Origin: Chytridium lagenaria
Taxonomy: Eukaryota; Chytridiomycota; Chytridiomycetes; Chytridiales; Chytridiaceae
DNA length: 64,000 bases
Reading direction: 5' to 3'
Assembly: GCA_025449115.1 (NCBI GenBank)
Contig: JAHLKC010000032.1
Span: 124,001-188,000, forward strand
Below the pieces are notes generated by a model, which saw nothing but the letters and a program-made list of their open reading frames with translations, searched no databases and was not told the origin of the DNA. Made by a program: the position numbers and the translations under genes. The first letter of the stretch is position 1. Every line of letters begins with the position of its first letter. Below, in pieces: positions 32,984 through 45,439 of the stretch.

Positions 32984-35178
32984 CTAAAGCTTTGCAACGA
33001 CCCCGGCCCTCTTCGCCTTCTCCAGCACCTCCTTCTTGACCTCATTCTTCATAATCTTTCCGTTCGGGTTTCTCGGCATCGGGTCGTTCCTGATATCAAT
33101 GAAAATCGGGCACTTAAACTTTGCGATGCGAGATTGGCAGTGCAAAATGATATCAGTTGCTTTAACTTTTCCTTTAAACGTCGGCTTAATTTGAACGGCG
33201 GCGGCGACTTCCTCTCCGAGGACTTTGTGGGGAAGCCCATGACGGCACAATCCATGACGGCTTCATGAGAGTAGATACAATCCTAATACAAAATAGACAG
33301 ATGGAATAGAGACGAGTGGATTACCTCGACTTCGACACAGTATATGTTCTCACCACCACGGATGAGCATATCCTTTGCTCGATCCAAAATATAAATCGAG
33401 CCATCTTCGTCCTTACGACCGATATCGCCAGAAATGAACCACCCATCGCTCGTGAAAGCTTTTTTGGTAGCTTCGGGATTCCTCCAGTATCCCTTGACAA
33501 CGTTCGGTCCCTTAACAATTAGTTTAAAGCTGGAAGTGGAACTATTACTCTAATGATAATCTCGCCAGCTACTCCATTAGGGACATCATCAAGAGTTCCG
33601 GGGGTAACGATTTTTGCTTCGACACTCAAAGCCGGCCAACCAACAGAATCGGGTTTCTGCTCGTAATCATATCCAAAGTTTCCAATGGCGAGAGCAGAGG
33701 TCTCCGTGAGACCATACCCATTAGAACTGCTAGGTTTGAACTAAAGAGGGAGGTCAAAAGGCAAGTAGGACATTGTAATTCTTACGTTTGGGAGGTTCTT
33801 CTTGATGACATTGAAAATTTCGGGAGCAACAGGAGCTCCACCGAAGAAGATGCTCGTCACTGATGAAAGATCGTACTTCTTAACGTCCGGGTGCTCAATG
33901 AACTACATTTAAAAGTTAGCTTTAATATAATTCACGAAAGGCAGAGAATGACGGACCTGCCAAACCATGGAAGGCACGCCCCCAAAGCTAGATAACTTCT
34001 CCTTCTGAATAAGCTCCATGGCAACCTTAGGGTCCCACTTCTCCATCATCACCAACTTCCCACCCGTCATAACAGATCCTGCCATAACCGCATGACATCC
34101 CGTAGCGTGGAACAACGGCACAGTCAACAAAGTAGCAGGCGTGACTCTCTCGGGTGGTGTCGCTGGGATCCCCGTCCCCCTCCTTAATGGATCTCTCGCA
34201 TTCGCTGACGCAACGTTCATAATATTCGACACAAAGTTCCTGTGCGTCCCCAACGCGCCCTTTGGACGCCCAGTTGTTCCTGAAGTGTAAAACAGCGTAG
34301 CATCGTCGTCAGGGTTCAACTCGACGTCTGGGAAGGAATCCTCGTCTCCACCAGTTTTCTCAAAATCAGCGAAAAGCTTGATGCCGGCTTTCACGAGGCG
34401 AGCGTCGATGCGGTCGGTGCGGGCGACAATGACGGATTTAAGACCGGATTTGGCAAGACCCGGAAGAATGGGGAGAATGGGGACGAGACGTTCCCAATCC
34501 ACCAGAAGGAGAGAGGAGGCAGAATCGCGGAGAATAAACTCGACTTCGGCGGGCTTGAGCCAGCCGTTGACGGGAACGGCGATGGCACCACAGGATATTG
34601 CAGCCCAGAAACTGATGATCCACTGCGGTAATGTTAACAAGGAAAAAAGGGGTGGGTGGACGGATTACCTCTGGGCAGTTCTTCATAAGGACAGCAACGC
34701 GGTCACCCTTCTTGATACCGCTCTTGACGAGGGCGTGAGAGACCTTGCAAACGCGGACAAAGAACTCCTCAAAAGTGATGCGTTCTTTGCCAAGCACCAT
34801 AAACTCCTGGTCGCCATAGACCTAAAAATGATTGCTATGTGAGCTTGTAATTCATACAGCATTACTTAAAAATGCATGGGTAGATGCCGTCTACTCACTC
34901 TGCTAATGTACATCATCGACCGCATGTCAGGAGGAGCCGACTTGAAAACTCTGCAACGGACGATGGATCAGTCAACCATCACTTTAGCACATGAAAGAGG
35001 CAAAAGGCTGCTCCGATGCGGATAAGAATACATTAACTACTTACCGCACCGGCCTTCCGTCAATAACCATGTCCTCCAACTCAAACATGGATCCCTCTCT
35101 CGACAGAATCGCCCTGATCTCTGGATGTGAGAACTGCCTTCCAGGTGGAATGAGCCATTCGGTGTTTTCCTGTGCCAT
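32984..35178 (-). CDS. AMP-dependent fatty acyl-CoA synthetase, copy A (PTS1-like end)
   Basis: The ATG at 35178 begins MAQENTEWLIPPGRQFSH. Later exons give KERITFEEFFVRVCKVSHAL, WAAISCGAIAVPVNGWLKP, the P-loop LFYTSGTTGRPKGALGTH near 34290, PLFHATGCHAVMAGSVM, NGYGLTETSALAIG and DGWFISGDIGRKDEDGSIY with DMLIRGGENIYCVEVE. This is a complete acyl-adenylate-forming enzyme. The last residues are VVAKL, and AKL is an accepted variant of the peroxisomal targeting signal PTS1, so peroxisomal fatty-acid activation is a fair inference. A one-base shift near 33240 separates two overlapping frames at the C-terminal domain; the frame reading GEEVAAAVQIKPTFKGK is correct. Chain-length preference cannot be told. 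Confidence 0.82.
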
Positions 35179-35488
35179 CGCTAGATACGTGAGTGATGGG
35201 AGTGAACTGTGAAGGGGTGTTGGTGAAGTGCACTGAGGATGCAATGCAAGGGAAAAAGTAGTGCCGAGCAAAGTGGTTGACGCGTGAGGTGCCGCAAATG
35301 AAATATTCAGCTGATGCCTTGCTTGACCTTTTTTTTGAGTACAAAATGTGGAACTGGATTTGGAGGGAAGCCCAAGCGCCAGACACTCTCAGCCAATTTT
35401 TCAGCTAACTCCACTGATCCTTCTTCGCGATATTAAACAAGAAAGGGGGTGCATGTACAGGAGCGTCATTTGAATTTTCAATGTGCGT

Positions 35489-35938
35489 TTATTCAAAGAT
35501 GAGCATAGAATAAGCATCGCGCGCCATATCAAAGCGAGGCACTGTGTAATCATAATCCAAGCTCACCCCATCTGCTTTTAAAGAATACTGAGTCGTTCCA
35601 AATAGAATGTTTAAAGGTCAAAACGACAGTGCCCTCGACGCAGATCTTTGCTGTCTTATTACTAACACCTTGCGGTAATGGTAATCTGCAAAACGCGCAA
35701 AATTTTGAGAGAATCACCTGCTTATTCGATAAAGTTTCTGCAATTTCGCCAAGGAAACGGGGATAATCGCATTAAAAAACTCCCGGAACGTGGTAAAGAG
35801 TTCCAGAGGCGATGCATCGGTAATCGGCTCCTTCTCGTTCTTGACACCTAACGAGGCGTCACTGTCGTTCTCGGAAACCATAAATCTTTGACGTAATAGA
35901 GTTTGGGACGGGGCGACCGTCTTGGGTAACGGGCCCAT
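35489..35938 (-). CDS. small hypothetical protein, two exons
   Basis: The ATG at 35938 begins MGPLPKTVAPSQTLLRQRF; the first exon ends LAKLQKLYRISR near 35714. After a short intron of about 35 bp, the frame continues LPLPQGVSNKTAKICVEGTV and, after a one-base shift near 35610, QYSLKADGVSLDYDYTVPRF to the stop at 35489. I do not recognise the family. Support is the sensible splice junction and protein-like composition over both exons. It is on the same strand as the acyl-CoA synthetases, 310 bp upstream of copy A. Confidence 0.35.
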
Positions 35939-37241
35939 CACGAGCCCATCTCAGATTGATGCAGAGTCGATTAAGGGCTGCTCAGGTGAGCAATATCTCA
36001 AAACAGCCTCAAGACGGCCGGTGGTTAAGCTGCGATGGCTCAATGCCGTTTTTATGTAAACCTCGAGCCAATTGACCGACAGCCTGAATGGCAATTGAGT
36101 GAATTTAGTAATAAACAATTAAACAAGAATATGATTGAAGTGGGTATTTATGAAGAAGAATGAAAGATAAGGATAGAACAATAGCGTCTTTTGATAATTC
36201 ATAAATTAAAAAACTGCAGCTGCCGTAACTTATCGTCTCCAATATTGTTATCCTCAATCTTATCGTAAAGCATCAGCCTGTTTTGGTGCCGAAAAGTTCC
36301 ATCTCAATACGCCTGACTTTGTCTCTCCCCGAGGTCATTTCAGAATCATTCAACCCTTTCCTGCAAGGGCATAGCAATGGAATACGTAGAGATCAAGCTC
36401 GGAAGCTTCTTCATATTTTATTGTGTCGGTAAGAACTTTAATGAATAGGTAGGCATTAGTAAGTTTGTGAGGAGCGCAAGCTGAGGTCTGTAGGATGGAA
36501 ATGAAGGTGGCAACTAAGGGTAAATCGTAGTCATTTTTTTTGATGGAAGAAAGCGGATAAGCCGTCGAAGCCTTCGATTATTAAGTCACTTTGAAGTGCC
36601 AAAAGGTGATGTCGAAACCTTCAGGAAAGACAAAGACGGCTACAACGCAGTCCTTGCTCTTCTGAACCCCCGCAAACACACGGGAACTAAGAACAACACT
36701 CCAAGCAAAGAGTTGCAAAGGAATTCCCTCATAAATCAGAGCCATCATTGCGCTGTTATCCCGGCATGTGGAGGTAAGGTTTTCTGCTTTAATATCCGTC
36801 TCTGCATACGCCCATGGTTCCTTCCCAAGAGGGAATGGGGGATTGAGTTACTGCTATCCAAGATGGGCACCTGAAAGAGACGGAAATTTGTAATGGACAA
36901 TTTCTAATGGACAAGTCCAGTACCTAGATTTTCAAATGAAGGAAACGCGAGTGCATGTAATTCCAACAAAAGATATGTATTAGTGACAAAAAGTTGGCTC
37001 TTTTGTCGTCAAAGAGTTGCTTGGGATTCAAAGAGAGAAAAAAAGAGGGCGATCGGGCAAAGACATTGTGTTTTTAACAAAAAACACGGTCCTCGCTTAG
37101 CAAGCGGTGCGAAGAGCCAAATAGAATTAATAAACAGCTAATGTAGAAAGTATACTTGATAGAGAATCCACAAACCAAACTTTCACAAGTTAAAAAAAAT
37201 GTAAAAAGAAAATATAAACCATTATCACATAAAACCTTCCT
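35939..37241. other. 1.3 kb stretch with no supportable gene
   Basis: An open frame of 92 codons lies at 36596-36874 on the plus strand (GDVETFRKDKDGYNAVLALL) but has no ATG context, splice support or family I recognise. The rest is AT-rich. Nothing else recognised. Confidence 0.4.
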
Positions 37242-39299
37242 TCAACACCTCCCGCCAGCATACTTCCCAATAATGTCCATCCACCCACTCATAGCCTCCT
37301 TCGACTCTGCCGTAACATAAACCAACTCTCCCTCCCCATCATCATCCAAGTCAATCAAAGACATCCTCCATTTCTCGACATGTTCAGGCACTACACCCCC
37401 ATCCCCAACTTGATCCCTTTCTCCATCAACGCATGAAACAAGCTCTTCCTTGGGTGTGCGGAACCGGAGCTCAAGGCAATTTGGCGCGCAGTTGACTTCG
37501 GGGTTTGAGAGACGACAAATATGGAGGTGGGATAGGAGGGGTAGGGTCGCGATGCGAGGTTTTGTCTGAGTAAGGTGCGTGCGTTAGCCAGAACTTAGGG
37601 CTGAATATTTAATATAATAGTTCCAATTTACCTCTTTATATTCGAAATCATAGGCTTCCAATACACCTCCGCGAACAATAACCCAGTATCGCTTGAAATA
37701 CTATAGTGACCATGGTTAAAAACTAAAACAAAAAGTACACAAAAAGGTATAGAGTCATTGTCAAATAACTTACTGCTCCCATTCGGCTGTTTACTTGAAA
37801 ATTAAGATAATCTTCGTGCTCCACAAGCGGTACCTAAATAATGTTATTGTTAGAATCCAATTCAACAATCACGTGAAATGGTTACAAACCTCCGGCTTTG
37901 TCGGGTACTCTTCATCCACCACAAATCCAGTCTGCACCACCATAGTCCCAACCTCTCGTCCTCCACACATAATCTTACACTCCATCGTCGCCTTCATCTG
38001 TCTCCTCACAGCCGCACCTTCCTCCATACCCATCTGCATCCACTTCACCTCCATCACACCACCCTCAGTCGACTCACGTTTCCACGGGGCACGCTTCATG
38101 CCAGCACCCAAACGCGCAAACTGGCCACGGAGGGTTTTGACACCAACAGAGAATGCTGATGCGTTACTGGCCGTGGATGGGGTTTGAGAAGATGCGGAGA
38201 GACGGCGGGCATGGGAAGGGATTTCGTTGTGATTTTGAGGAACCAAACTAGGGGAGTGAATTTGAATGGCGATTGGGATGTCGTTGGTGGTGAAAGGAAC
38301 GTCACTAAATTACGTCAGATCAAGTCATAGAATAACGCTTACAATAAAAAGCCCTCGCGGGGCTGGGCAATAGAGGGTTGGCTTTTTTTAGTAGCATGTG
38401 TGAGTTCGATGTCGCTCGATGTTACCGCGGTTGTACCAACAGAGATGGTACATTGGACAGATTTCACTAAGGGGTAAAATGTTACTTATAGGGTATGGTG
38501 GAAGAATGACGTTAATATAGTAGCTTACTATTGGGGCAAGAATTGAACCTGAGTTCGGCGACTATGATTAGAAAGGACGTGTTAGCTGCGAACCCCATGT
38601 ATAAGAAATACTTACGTTGCAAAAAGAATCTTGGAATCGGGTTCGACTTGACTGGAGCAAATGCTGGCTTCTTCATTGTCTGCGCCCTCGCAAGAGGTGT
38701 ATCGATGATTTTTTCCGTTGAGAATGTTGCCGCTGACACTGGTCTCCTAAATCTCAGTTAGGACACATTACGAATAAAAGACAATGACTTATGTGATCTT
38801 ACCTTGCTCTCGTAGAAGGTCTTGGGATCTTCAACTCCTCCAAATTCGCCCCATATTCTTCAGCAGCTGGTGCAACCCCATTCCCAACCGGTCCCAACTC
38901 CTCCGCCATAACCGTGTTGGCCAAATCCCTCAAATGCTCGGGCACACCCACACCCTCATCCTGGTCTTCACTTCATCATCGTCATCCAAGAAATGATCTG
39001 TGATGATGATTTTAGTTTCTGCACTGCGCGACGCAACACCGCGGCATCTCTTGCTCTGTCGAGGGGGGTCACGATGAGGGTCAGAGGTGAAAGGGATACG
39101 GTTGTCAGGACCTTGGAGCCAGCACCAAAGCTTTGGGGAGATGTGGGATGGCGTTTGGAGGGAGGGTGGAAGGTGGAGAGTTGAAAGAGCGATAGAGACT
39201 CGAGGGGGATGGGTTTGGGTTGGTCAAGGTCGGTCTGGGTGTAGGGTGATTTGGGAGCTCCTCGGATGGAACCGAAGCCCGTTGGCCGCACGAAGCATG
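37242..39299 (-). CDS. anillin/Bud4-like protein with C-terminal PH domain
   Basis: Multi-exon minus-strand gene ending at 37242 (MDIIGKYAGGRC). The C-terminal exons give YFKRYWVIVRGGVLEAYDFE, PRIATLPLLSHLHICRL and LVYVTAESKEAMSGWMDIIG, a PH domain in order: K/R-W..v.gg.L..yd, central strands, and the final W-containing helix. The preceding exon has WKRESTEGGVMEVKWMQMG and TMVVQTGFVVDEEYPTKPEV, which resembles the anillin-homology C2-like domain. Together this suggests a septin/cortex-binding cytokinesis protein of the Bud4/Mid2/anillin type. The N-terminal frame is uncertain: MRPTGFGSIRGAPKS-type sequence lacks an in-frame ATG, and one-base shifts are likely near 38970 and 39290. Confidence 0.45.
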
Positions 39300-39735
39300 C
39301 TTTAGTCTTATATGGAATTGGTATAAGGTGATGGGTTAATAGGTGATCGCTGTAAGCTGTGATGGGATGGATGCGCCCTGCACAGTGATGTCAACGGGCA
39401 GTTGCTGCTCGAGGGGATGATGGGTGCGCAGGGAACAATATGAAAAGAAAACGTTGACCTTGTCAGCGGATTGTTTGTTTACAAAATGATTGGAGCCACG
39501 CCAAACTGGTTATAGCAGTGGCGCAAATCCTTACCAGAATTTCAAGTCCCCTTCATTCCATCATTTGGACGCACCGCTGCACCTGTGGAGCATCGCTTGG
39601 ATCATTTCTTGCAGTTGACGGCCATAATCGCTTCCTTACGATTAAACTCCTTGCGCATTCCAGCTTCTTGCATTTAAGAGATCGGATTATTCGCATTCGA
39701 AAGGGTGAACTTGAGAAGTAAACGGCGGGACAGCG
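39300..39735. other. divergent intergenic region
   Basis: About 430 bp between the divergent anillin-like (minus) and DPP4 (plus) genes. It should hold both promoters. No repeat or RNA was recognised. Confidence 0.4.
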
Positions 39736-42700
39736 ATGAGCGCCTTCTCAAACCGCATTCCCTTGCGGTCCATCTCGAATGACAAATTATCAGACGACCC
39801 CCGAGGATGAAGAACATCTCAGGATGGAGGAAGCCGAAGCTGCAGGCAGCTTTGACGAGACACTGTTCTCGATGTAGATGAATTCGATTCTCCAACAAAA
39901 CGGGCTGGGTCTCCGAGGAAACGGAAGAGAATGCTGCCGCCAATTGATCTAAGGGTAAAGCTCCGAGGGCTTCATGGAGAAGTGCTAATGGATGTTAGAC
40001 AGGGGCAGGGATTTTGCCGAGAGTTGTGATGTGGCTCAAGAATCCGGCAGTACTGCTTGTCAATGTTGGCTGGGATGTTGTTTCTTATCATTTATTTGAG
40101 TATACCCAAAGCACCTGGCGCTAGCACTGGTGAGAATATCATTTTTAAGTTGTAAAGAGCTTACAAGTTCACAGAAGCACGGAAATCAAAATATTCTTCG
40201 CTACAACCTTTCACGATGGAGGATACTGGGAATTACAATCTGTTTGCAAATACGAAGGATTTTTCGCTGGGTTTCAGGAGGTTAGTTCTTGTTGCTATAG
40301 TTGCGGCGGTTAAATACTGAATTATTTTGTCTTAGGCAAAGATGGAACCTACATTGAAAAGAAAGGCGATAATATCTTCGGGTTAAGGACAATGTTGTTG
40401 ACGCCAAGAAATTACCGTGCTAGTTAAAACTGAGGACATTCGTGATGTAAGCGCGCGCCTTTTCCCATAACTTACGAATAATTTAGGGAAAAGGCATGGC
40501 AGTTCTCTTTGCTGACTTTAAAGTTTCAAGTGATTTAAAGTACCTTCTTTTGGAAGCCGATACGGAGAAGGGCTGGAGACATTCCTCTTTTGCCAATTAC
40601 TGGGTGCATGATATTGCTGAGAAGATGGCCACACCGTTGCATTTATCTAACCCAAAAGATACCGACGACGAAAAACGAGGTTGGCAGCGGAAAGATCAGT
40701 CTTGCCGTGTGGAGTCCAATTGGGCACACTGTTGTAAGCTTCGTACTTATTTTATTCCATTAATATGTCTAAGGCATGGATTCGTGACAACGACGTTTAC
40801 GTGACGATTGACACGAAAAATGAAGTTAAAATTACGGAAGATGGTTCCAAGAATATCATCAACGGAAGGACAGATTGGGTTTATGAGGAGGAAGTGTTGA
40901 GTACGAACGTGGCAATGTGGTTCTTCCGGACGCTAAGCATCTGGCATTTTTGAAATTTAATGGACACGCTTGTACCCGAGACACAGCTTTCGATGTATGT
41001 AACCAAGGAAGCGTACCCGAAGACGATCAATTTGAAGTACCCAAAGGTTCGTGTTGTATTTGATTCGGCATACTTTTTTCTTCTGCTTAATCGCTAATGC
41101 CTCTCCTTATCTAGGCTGGCTCGCCTAACCCTGTGACAACTCTTCACATTGCCACGCCTTCAGAAACAAAAAAATCGCACCGTGTCGTGGAGATTGCGTT
41201 CCCTTCAGAATCCATGTACCCTGATGATGATCGCCTCATCGTTGAGGTCAAGTGGCTTTCTGATACCACCCTTTTTGCGAGGCTCATGAATCGTGTGCAG
41301 GATTCCCAGCGATTATTCCATATAAAGCTGTCGGAGGAGGGCAAGTGGCTTGTACAGATGGTACGGGAGGAGGAAAACGAGGATGAGGCATGGTTCCAAT
41401 GGGTAAGAATATCTCTGAATTATTTAAAAGGTGGACATTAACACCAAAATAGCTCCAACCCATCACCGTCATCCCGCCCTCAAAAGCCATTGGTCGTATG
41501 GAACCCTCCTACCTTGAACTCAAAGAAGATGACAAGGGCTTCACCCACATCGCTTACTTTAGTTCCGTCCTTCAATCTAAACCAGCAAGCTGGCTCACCT
41601 CCGGACCTTTTGAAGTCACTAAAATCGATGCCGTGGATTATACCACCGGGACAGTCTATTACACATCTACACAAGAAGGATTTACCCAACGCCATCTTTA
41701 CAGCGTTCAACTTGACGGGACGATGAAAAAGAAACTCACACCACTTCCTAAGGGTATTGATTGGGGAGCGTCCGTCCGGACGTACAACACAACTCGTCCA
41801 AAATCAAAAGAAAGTCAGGGTACTTTTGGTCTCGGTACCCTCCACAATGACGATGGACTCGGTGACGAAGTCGGGACTGTTGGATACTACGAGGCTAAAT
41901 TTAGTCCTGAAGGCTCTTATTGCATATTATCCTACAAGGGACCTGACGTGCCGTTCCAAGTTGTTGTGAAAATGATGAATGATGCGGAAGCTGGACCCAG
42001 TGTTGAGCTTGTGAGCGTTATCGATCGACATGAGGAAATTCATAAGGCGCTTAAGGGGTATGCGATGCCTAGGGAATGGTTTACGACGGTGCAGGTGCCG
42101 TCGTTGGATGCGAGTTCGCCGATGGTGGATGTTGGTGTAAAGTTGATTGTACCAATTGATTTTGATGGGAGTGGAGCTAAAAAATATCCAATGGTGGTGA
42201 AAGTGTGGGTACCTTTTTTAATTATTTTGAGTGTTCTAATGATATATACTTATGTACATTCTGTCTATAGTTACGGAGGTCCTGGATCGCAAATGGTAAA
42301 ACAGGTCTATGATGTCGGCTTTGAGACGGGGTTAGCGGCTTCCGGATTTGTGGTGGCCATCATAGATCCACGGGGTACTGGATTCCGGGGTCGCGCTTTC
42401 CGATCTATTGTCAGCAAGGAGCTTGGAAACTTTGAGTCGCATGATGTAACGGAAGCCACTAAAGCGATTATTGAGAAAGGATTTATTGATGACAAGAAGG
42501 TTGCGGTTTGGGGATGGGTGAGTTTTTTATTATTTTTTTTTGTAAGCGGTTTTGCTGAAACGATTTAAAATAGTCGTATGGAGGATACCTTACATCTAAG
42601 ATCATTGAACGGAATTCTGGGGTGTTTGCGGTTGGATGGCTGTTGCGCCTGTGACGATTGGCGATACTATGGTGCGTTGCAGACCTGGTCCTGATGTACT

Positions 42701-43129
42701 TACTTTGCGTAGATTCCGTGTATACGGAAAGGTATATGAAGACACCGGCTAGTAATCCTAAAGGCTACGAAATGAGTGCCGTAACGCGGATGGATGGTTT
42801 CAAAAACTCATATTTCCTTCTCATGCATGGGATGGCAGATGGTACAATCCACTTATCTTTTGTGTTTTAATACTTTCAGATAATGTCCCATATTCAAAAT
42901 TCTGCCATGCTGATCTGGCATTTAACGGGTGCAAGGATCCGGAAATACCGGTCTCAGTTCTTCACGGATTCGGATCAGTATATATGCGGGTGGGGCCAAC
43001 GCGGAGGTATATGCGTTGTTGTTGGATTATATGGTGGAGAAGATGGATGTGAAGGTGGTGAAACCTGTACCAAAGAAACCGGTGCTTGTGAAAAGGGAGG
43101 AGGAGTGGTTTGAGGTTCTGGGAGGGTAG
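39736..43129 (+). CDS. dipeptidyl peptidase IV-type serine protease (S9B), type II membrane protein
   Basis: The ATG at 39736 opens a cytosolic leader (MSAFSNRIPLRSISNDKL, acidic after). A single hydrophobic segment at about 40060-40110 (LAGMLFLIIYLSIP) anchors it as in yeast Ste13 and Dap2. Beta-propeller exons follow (for example SSDLKYLLLEADTEKGWRHS, TYIEKKGDNIFG, DWVYEEEVLSTNVAMWF). The hydrolase part shows YSYGGPGSQMV, VAIIDPRGTGFRGRAF and GW/SYGGY with the nucleophile Ser at 42574 just after an intron, then HGMAD/DNVPYSKF with the catalytic Asp. The His should be in DSDH..YAGGANAEVY near 42970, but the frame breaks there. Several other one-base shifts occur at 39800, 39885, 40920 and 42645. 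It cleaves X-Pro/Ala dipeptides from N-termini. Confidence 0.85.
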
Positions 43130-43414
43130 ATGGAGGAAAGCGTTTTGGGGTTTTGTGGGGGGGAGGTTCATATTTTTGCTGTGAATCACTGCACCAGCAT
43201 TCCTTCTTAATAAATAGTTTAAAAATATTAAAGGCAATCCACCATCCTTTCATTTTAAAAGAATAACTAATTATAATTATACTTATGCAGTTGTTAAAAT
43301 AAATTAATATTTCATCTATAATACATCACTTCCTTATTTATTTATAAATATACATACAAAAAAAATAAAACAGAAAACTTGATATCGAGAGACGACAACA
43401 TTCTTCATGCGCTT

Positions 43415-43627
43415 TCAAGGGACCATCCCTTTCATTGCTGCAGCCAATATCGTGACCATGGCGGATATAGGGTGTGTAGGAGGCGCGTGTATTGCCTCAA
43501 CGGATGCCAGCGGAGATTCTTTTGAAAGTGGTTTCGAGGATAATGTCTTTTGAGCCTTGAGGTTCTCTGTGATGACGAGTCGATTGCTTAAGATGGCGTA
43601 CATCTCAGCTTCCATTGGATGGATCAT
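43415..43627 (-). CDS. small protein, divergent member of the MNADIFTINTR family
   Basis: A 70-residue frame starting MIHPMEAEMYAILSNRLVIT and ending AAAMKGMVP. It aligns with the small proteins at 44711, 46244, 49750 and 51332: PMEAEMYAI versus PMNADIFTI, RLVITENLKAQK versus RFAVTEFLKTRK, and the C-terminal VTILAAAMKGM versus FTVLNAAKGGM. It lies just outside the left arm of the inverted repeat, so it is an older paralogue. No signal peptide or known domain; function unknown. Confidence 0.6.
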   Translation of the reverse strand: MIHPMEAEMYAILSNRLVITENLKAQKTLSSKPLSKESPLASVEAIHAPPTHPISAMVTILAAAMKGMVP

Positions 43628-44710
43628 GGTGTTGGTTTAGAACGTGAAGGTGGAGAAGAAGGTTTTCTTGTTTTGCTAAAGTTGAGAGGGTAGTTGACTG
43701 CTGGTCGTGAGTTTTATGTGCGATGAAAAATGGATGGGTTTGGCTACTATTTATTTGGGACGTATGATTTATCCTAATATCATTTCGGTGACTGTGCCTA
43801 AAATCAAACTTGTCAAACGAATAACTAATTGTCAAATGAGGAATAAACCCTAAGACAAGCCATGGAAACTAAACCACGGTCACCACGTAATCTGATACCA
43901 TCAAAGATTATCACAACGCCGTATGTCACTACGATTTCCACAGAGTACGCAGTGTGATTCCGTCTGAAGCTCATTTGTTAGCTGGGTAGATAGGATGAAG
44001 TGGATATCTAATCAGATACGACTATCTATGACCTTTTGTTTGCAAGTGGCATGACGTATGTTTGTAGTGTTTATATGGTACCCGCAAAATACCTCTCTAC
44101 CTTTGACAGAACTTAAGGTGTGATAGTCGGTCAAGCAATGAGCACTCAGGCCTCCGCGAGCTCAAGCTGTCATTTTGAACTAAGGTTTGATAAGGTTTCT
44201 CCTCAGTAACATATAATACTAACGAAACTGCATTTATAAATAAGTTTTGTGACTTTATCTCTGCACATTGGTTATTATAAAAATAAAAATAAAAATAATG
44301 ATAACAACAACAAAATGGCTGCATCAAAAGAACCGAAAGACATGATTGATGTTTATGCAGAATAACGGAAGAAAAAATATAAAATAAAATAAAAACACTA
44401 GTGGAGAGACGTTTTCGTTGTTGCTCCATTGTTGAAGGACAAGTCATAATGTCATGTTATGCTGCTGTTGGCGAGACTTTGAGCCGTGACCGTAGCAATG
44501 GTTGTCGATAGGCGATCATGATCAATGAAATGGTGTTTTTCCCGTCGTCCAGTGTTGACAGAGCCCCTTAATTCGGTGACCGGCGGATTGATATCTGTGT
44601 GTCAAGTGAACATATTCACCGGTGACGGCAATAATCGTTGGCTGTTGACGCCATCGTCGGTGTAGATCGTTTTTGTTGAATTGTTGTGACTAAAGTCGAG
44701 GGTTTTCACA

Positions 44711-44893
44711 TCAAGCCCCCTTTGCAGCGTTCAACACCGTGAACTTGATCAACGGTTCATCCTTCTTCCGCGGAATGTTTGATTTCATAGGGACGACGGC
44801 TGCGGGTGAGGCTGAAGCTTTGCGGGCCTTGACGTAGTCGGTGACGGCAATGCGAGTGTTGATGGTGAAGATATCAGCGTTCATGGCAGGCAT
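44711..44893 (-). CDS. small MPAMNADIFTINTR-type protein, left copy
   Basis: A 60-residue frame: MPAMNADIFTINTRIAVTDY, a Lys/Ala-rich middle, then RKKDEPLIKFTVLNAAKGA. The mirror copy at 51332 ends KGGLM instead; the difference is one G missing in a G-run, so the real end is probably 44705. No signal peptide, membrane helix or cysteine. The promoter contains a TATAC/GTATAAA-like box (about 45027) and a CA/GT microsatellite in the leader at about 44920-44965. Function unknown; the family is not one I recognise. Confidence 0.7.
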   Translation of the reverse strand: MPAMNADIFTINTRIAVTDYVKARKASASPAAVVPMKSNIPRKKDEPLIKFTVLNAAKGA

Positions 44894-45335
44894 TTTTGGT
44901 GTTTGAGAAAGTAAAAAGAGGTTGTTTTTGTGTGTGTGTGTTGTTGTGTGTGTTTGTGTGTGTTTTGTTGAGAATGAGAAGAGGAGCTGGTGGTTTGTGA
45001 AGAAACGGAAGCGGGAAGGGACTGTTTTTATACGTGAACAGGGTTAGAGGGTTATAGCACGTATTGTGATCCACGTTTTTCTTGAAATGACTGCGCCAGG
45101 AATTTTTGTAGTTCCATGGCTAAATATAATGCGCAGCCAGCCAAGATCTTGGGAATGGCGTTGAAGGGACTGATGACTGGGTCGACATGTTTGAAAAGAA
45201 AGAGATCATCCATTGCTTATTGAAGAAGGGTTCCGTTAGTTTGCAGGAGATCCATGGAATTAAGCCAGAATTTTCCGTGGTTTTAGCGGATAAATTGACT
45301 GCTCACAGTCACCCTTAATGGATAAATTGACTGCT
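44894..45335 (-). promoter_or_regulatory. promoter of the MPA-type gene, source of a duplicated copy
   Basis: Upstream region of the small gene with a near-identical counterpart at 46448-46830 and, inverted, at about 50930-51330. It includes the block reading GACTGCGCCAGGAATTTTTG, an ATCCATGGAATT block and a GATAAATTGACTGCTCAC word that is itself duplicated here (45292 and 45325). Confidence 0.6.
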
Positions 45336-45439
45336 CACCCATGTTGTTTGGTTTGGAAGGGTCTTGCCAACTTGCAAGTGTCTCTATGATAAATCGATCA
45401 TCTCCACCTCAGCTGTACCGAATCGCTGTCAGCAAGGCC

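Noticed and set aside
36596..36874. 92-codon plus-strand open frame
   Set aside because: No upstream exon, promoter or recognisable motif supports it.
44918..44965. GT/CA microsatellite as a telomere-like or CRISPR-like repeat
   Set aside because: It is a simple dinucleotide-rich leader repeat with no spacers; none of the short repeats in the window forms a CRISPR array.
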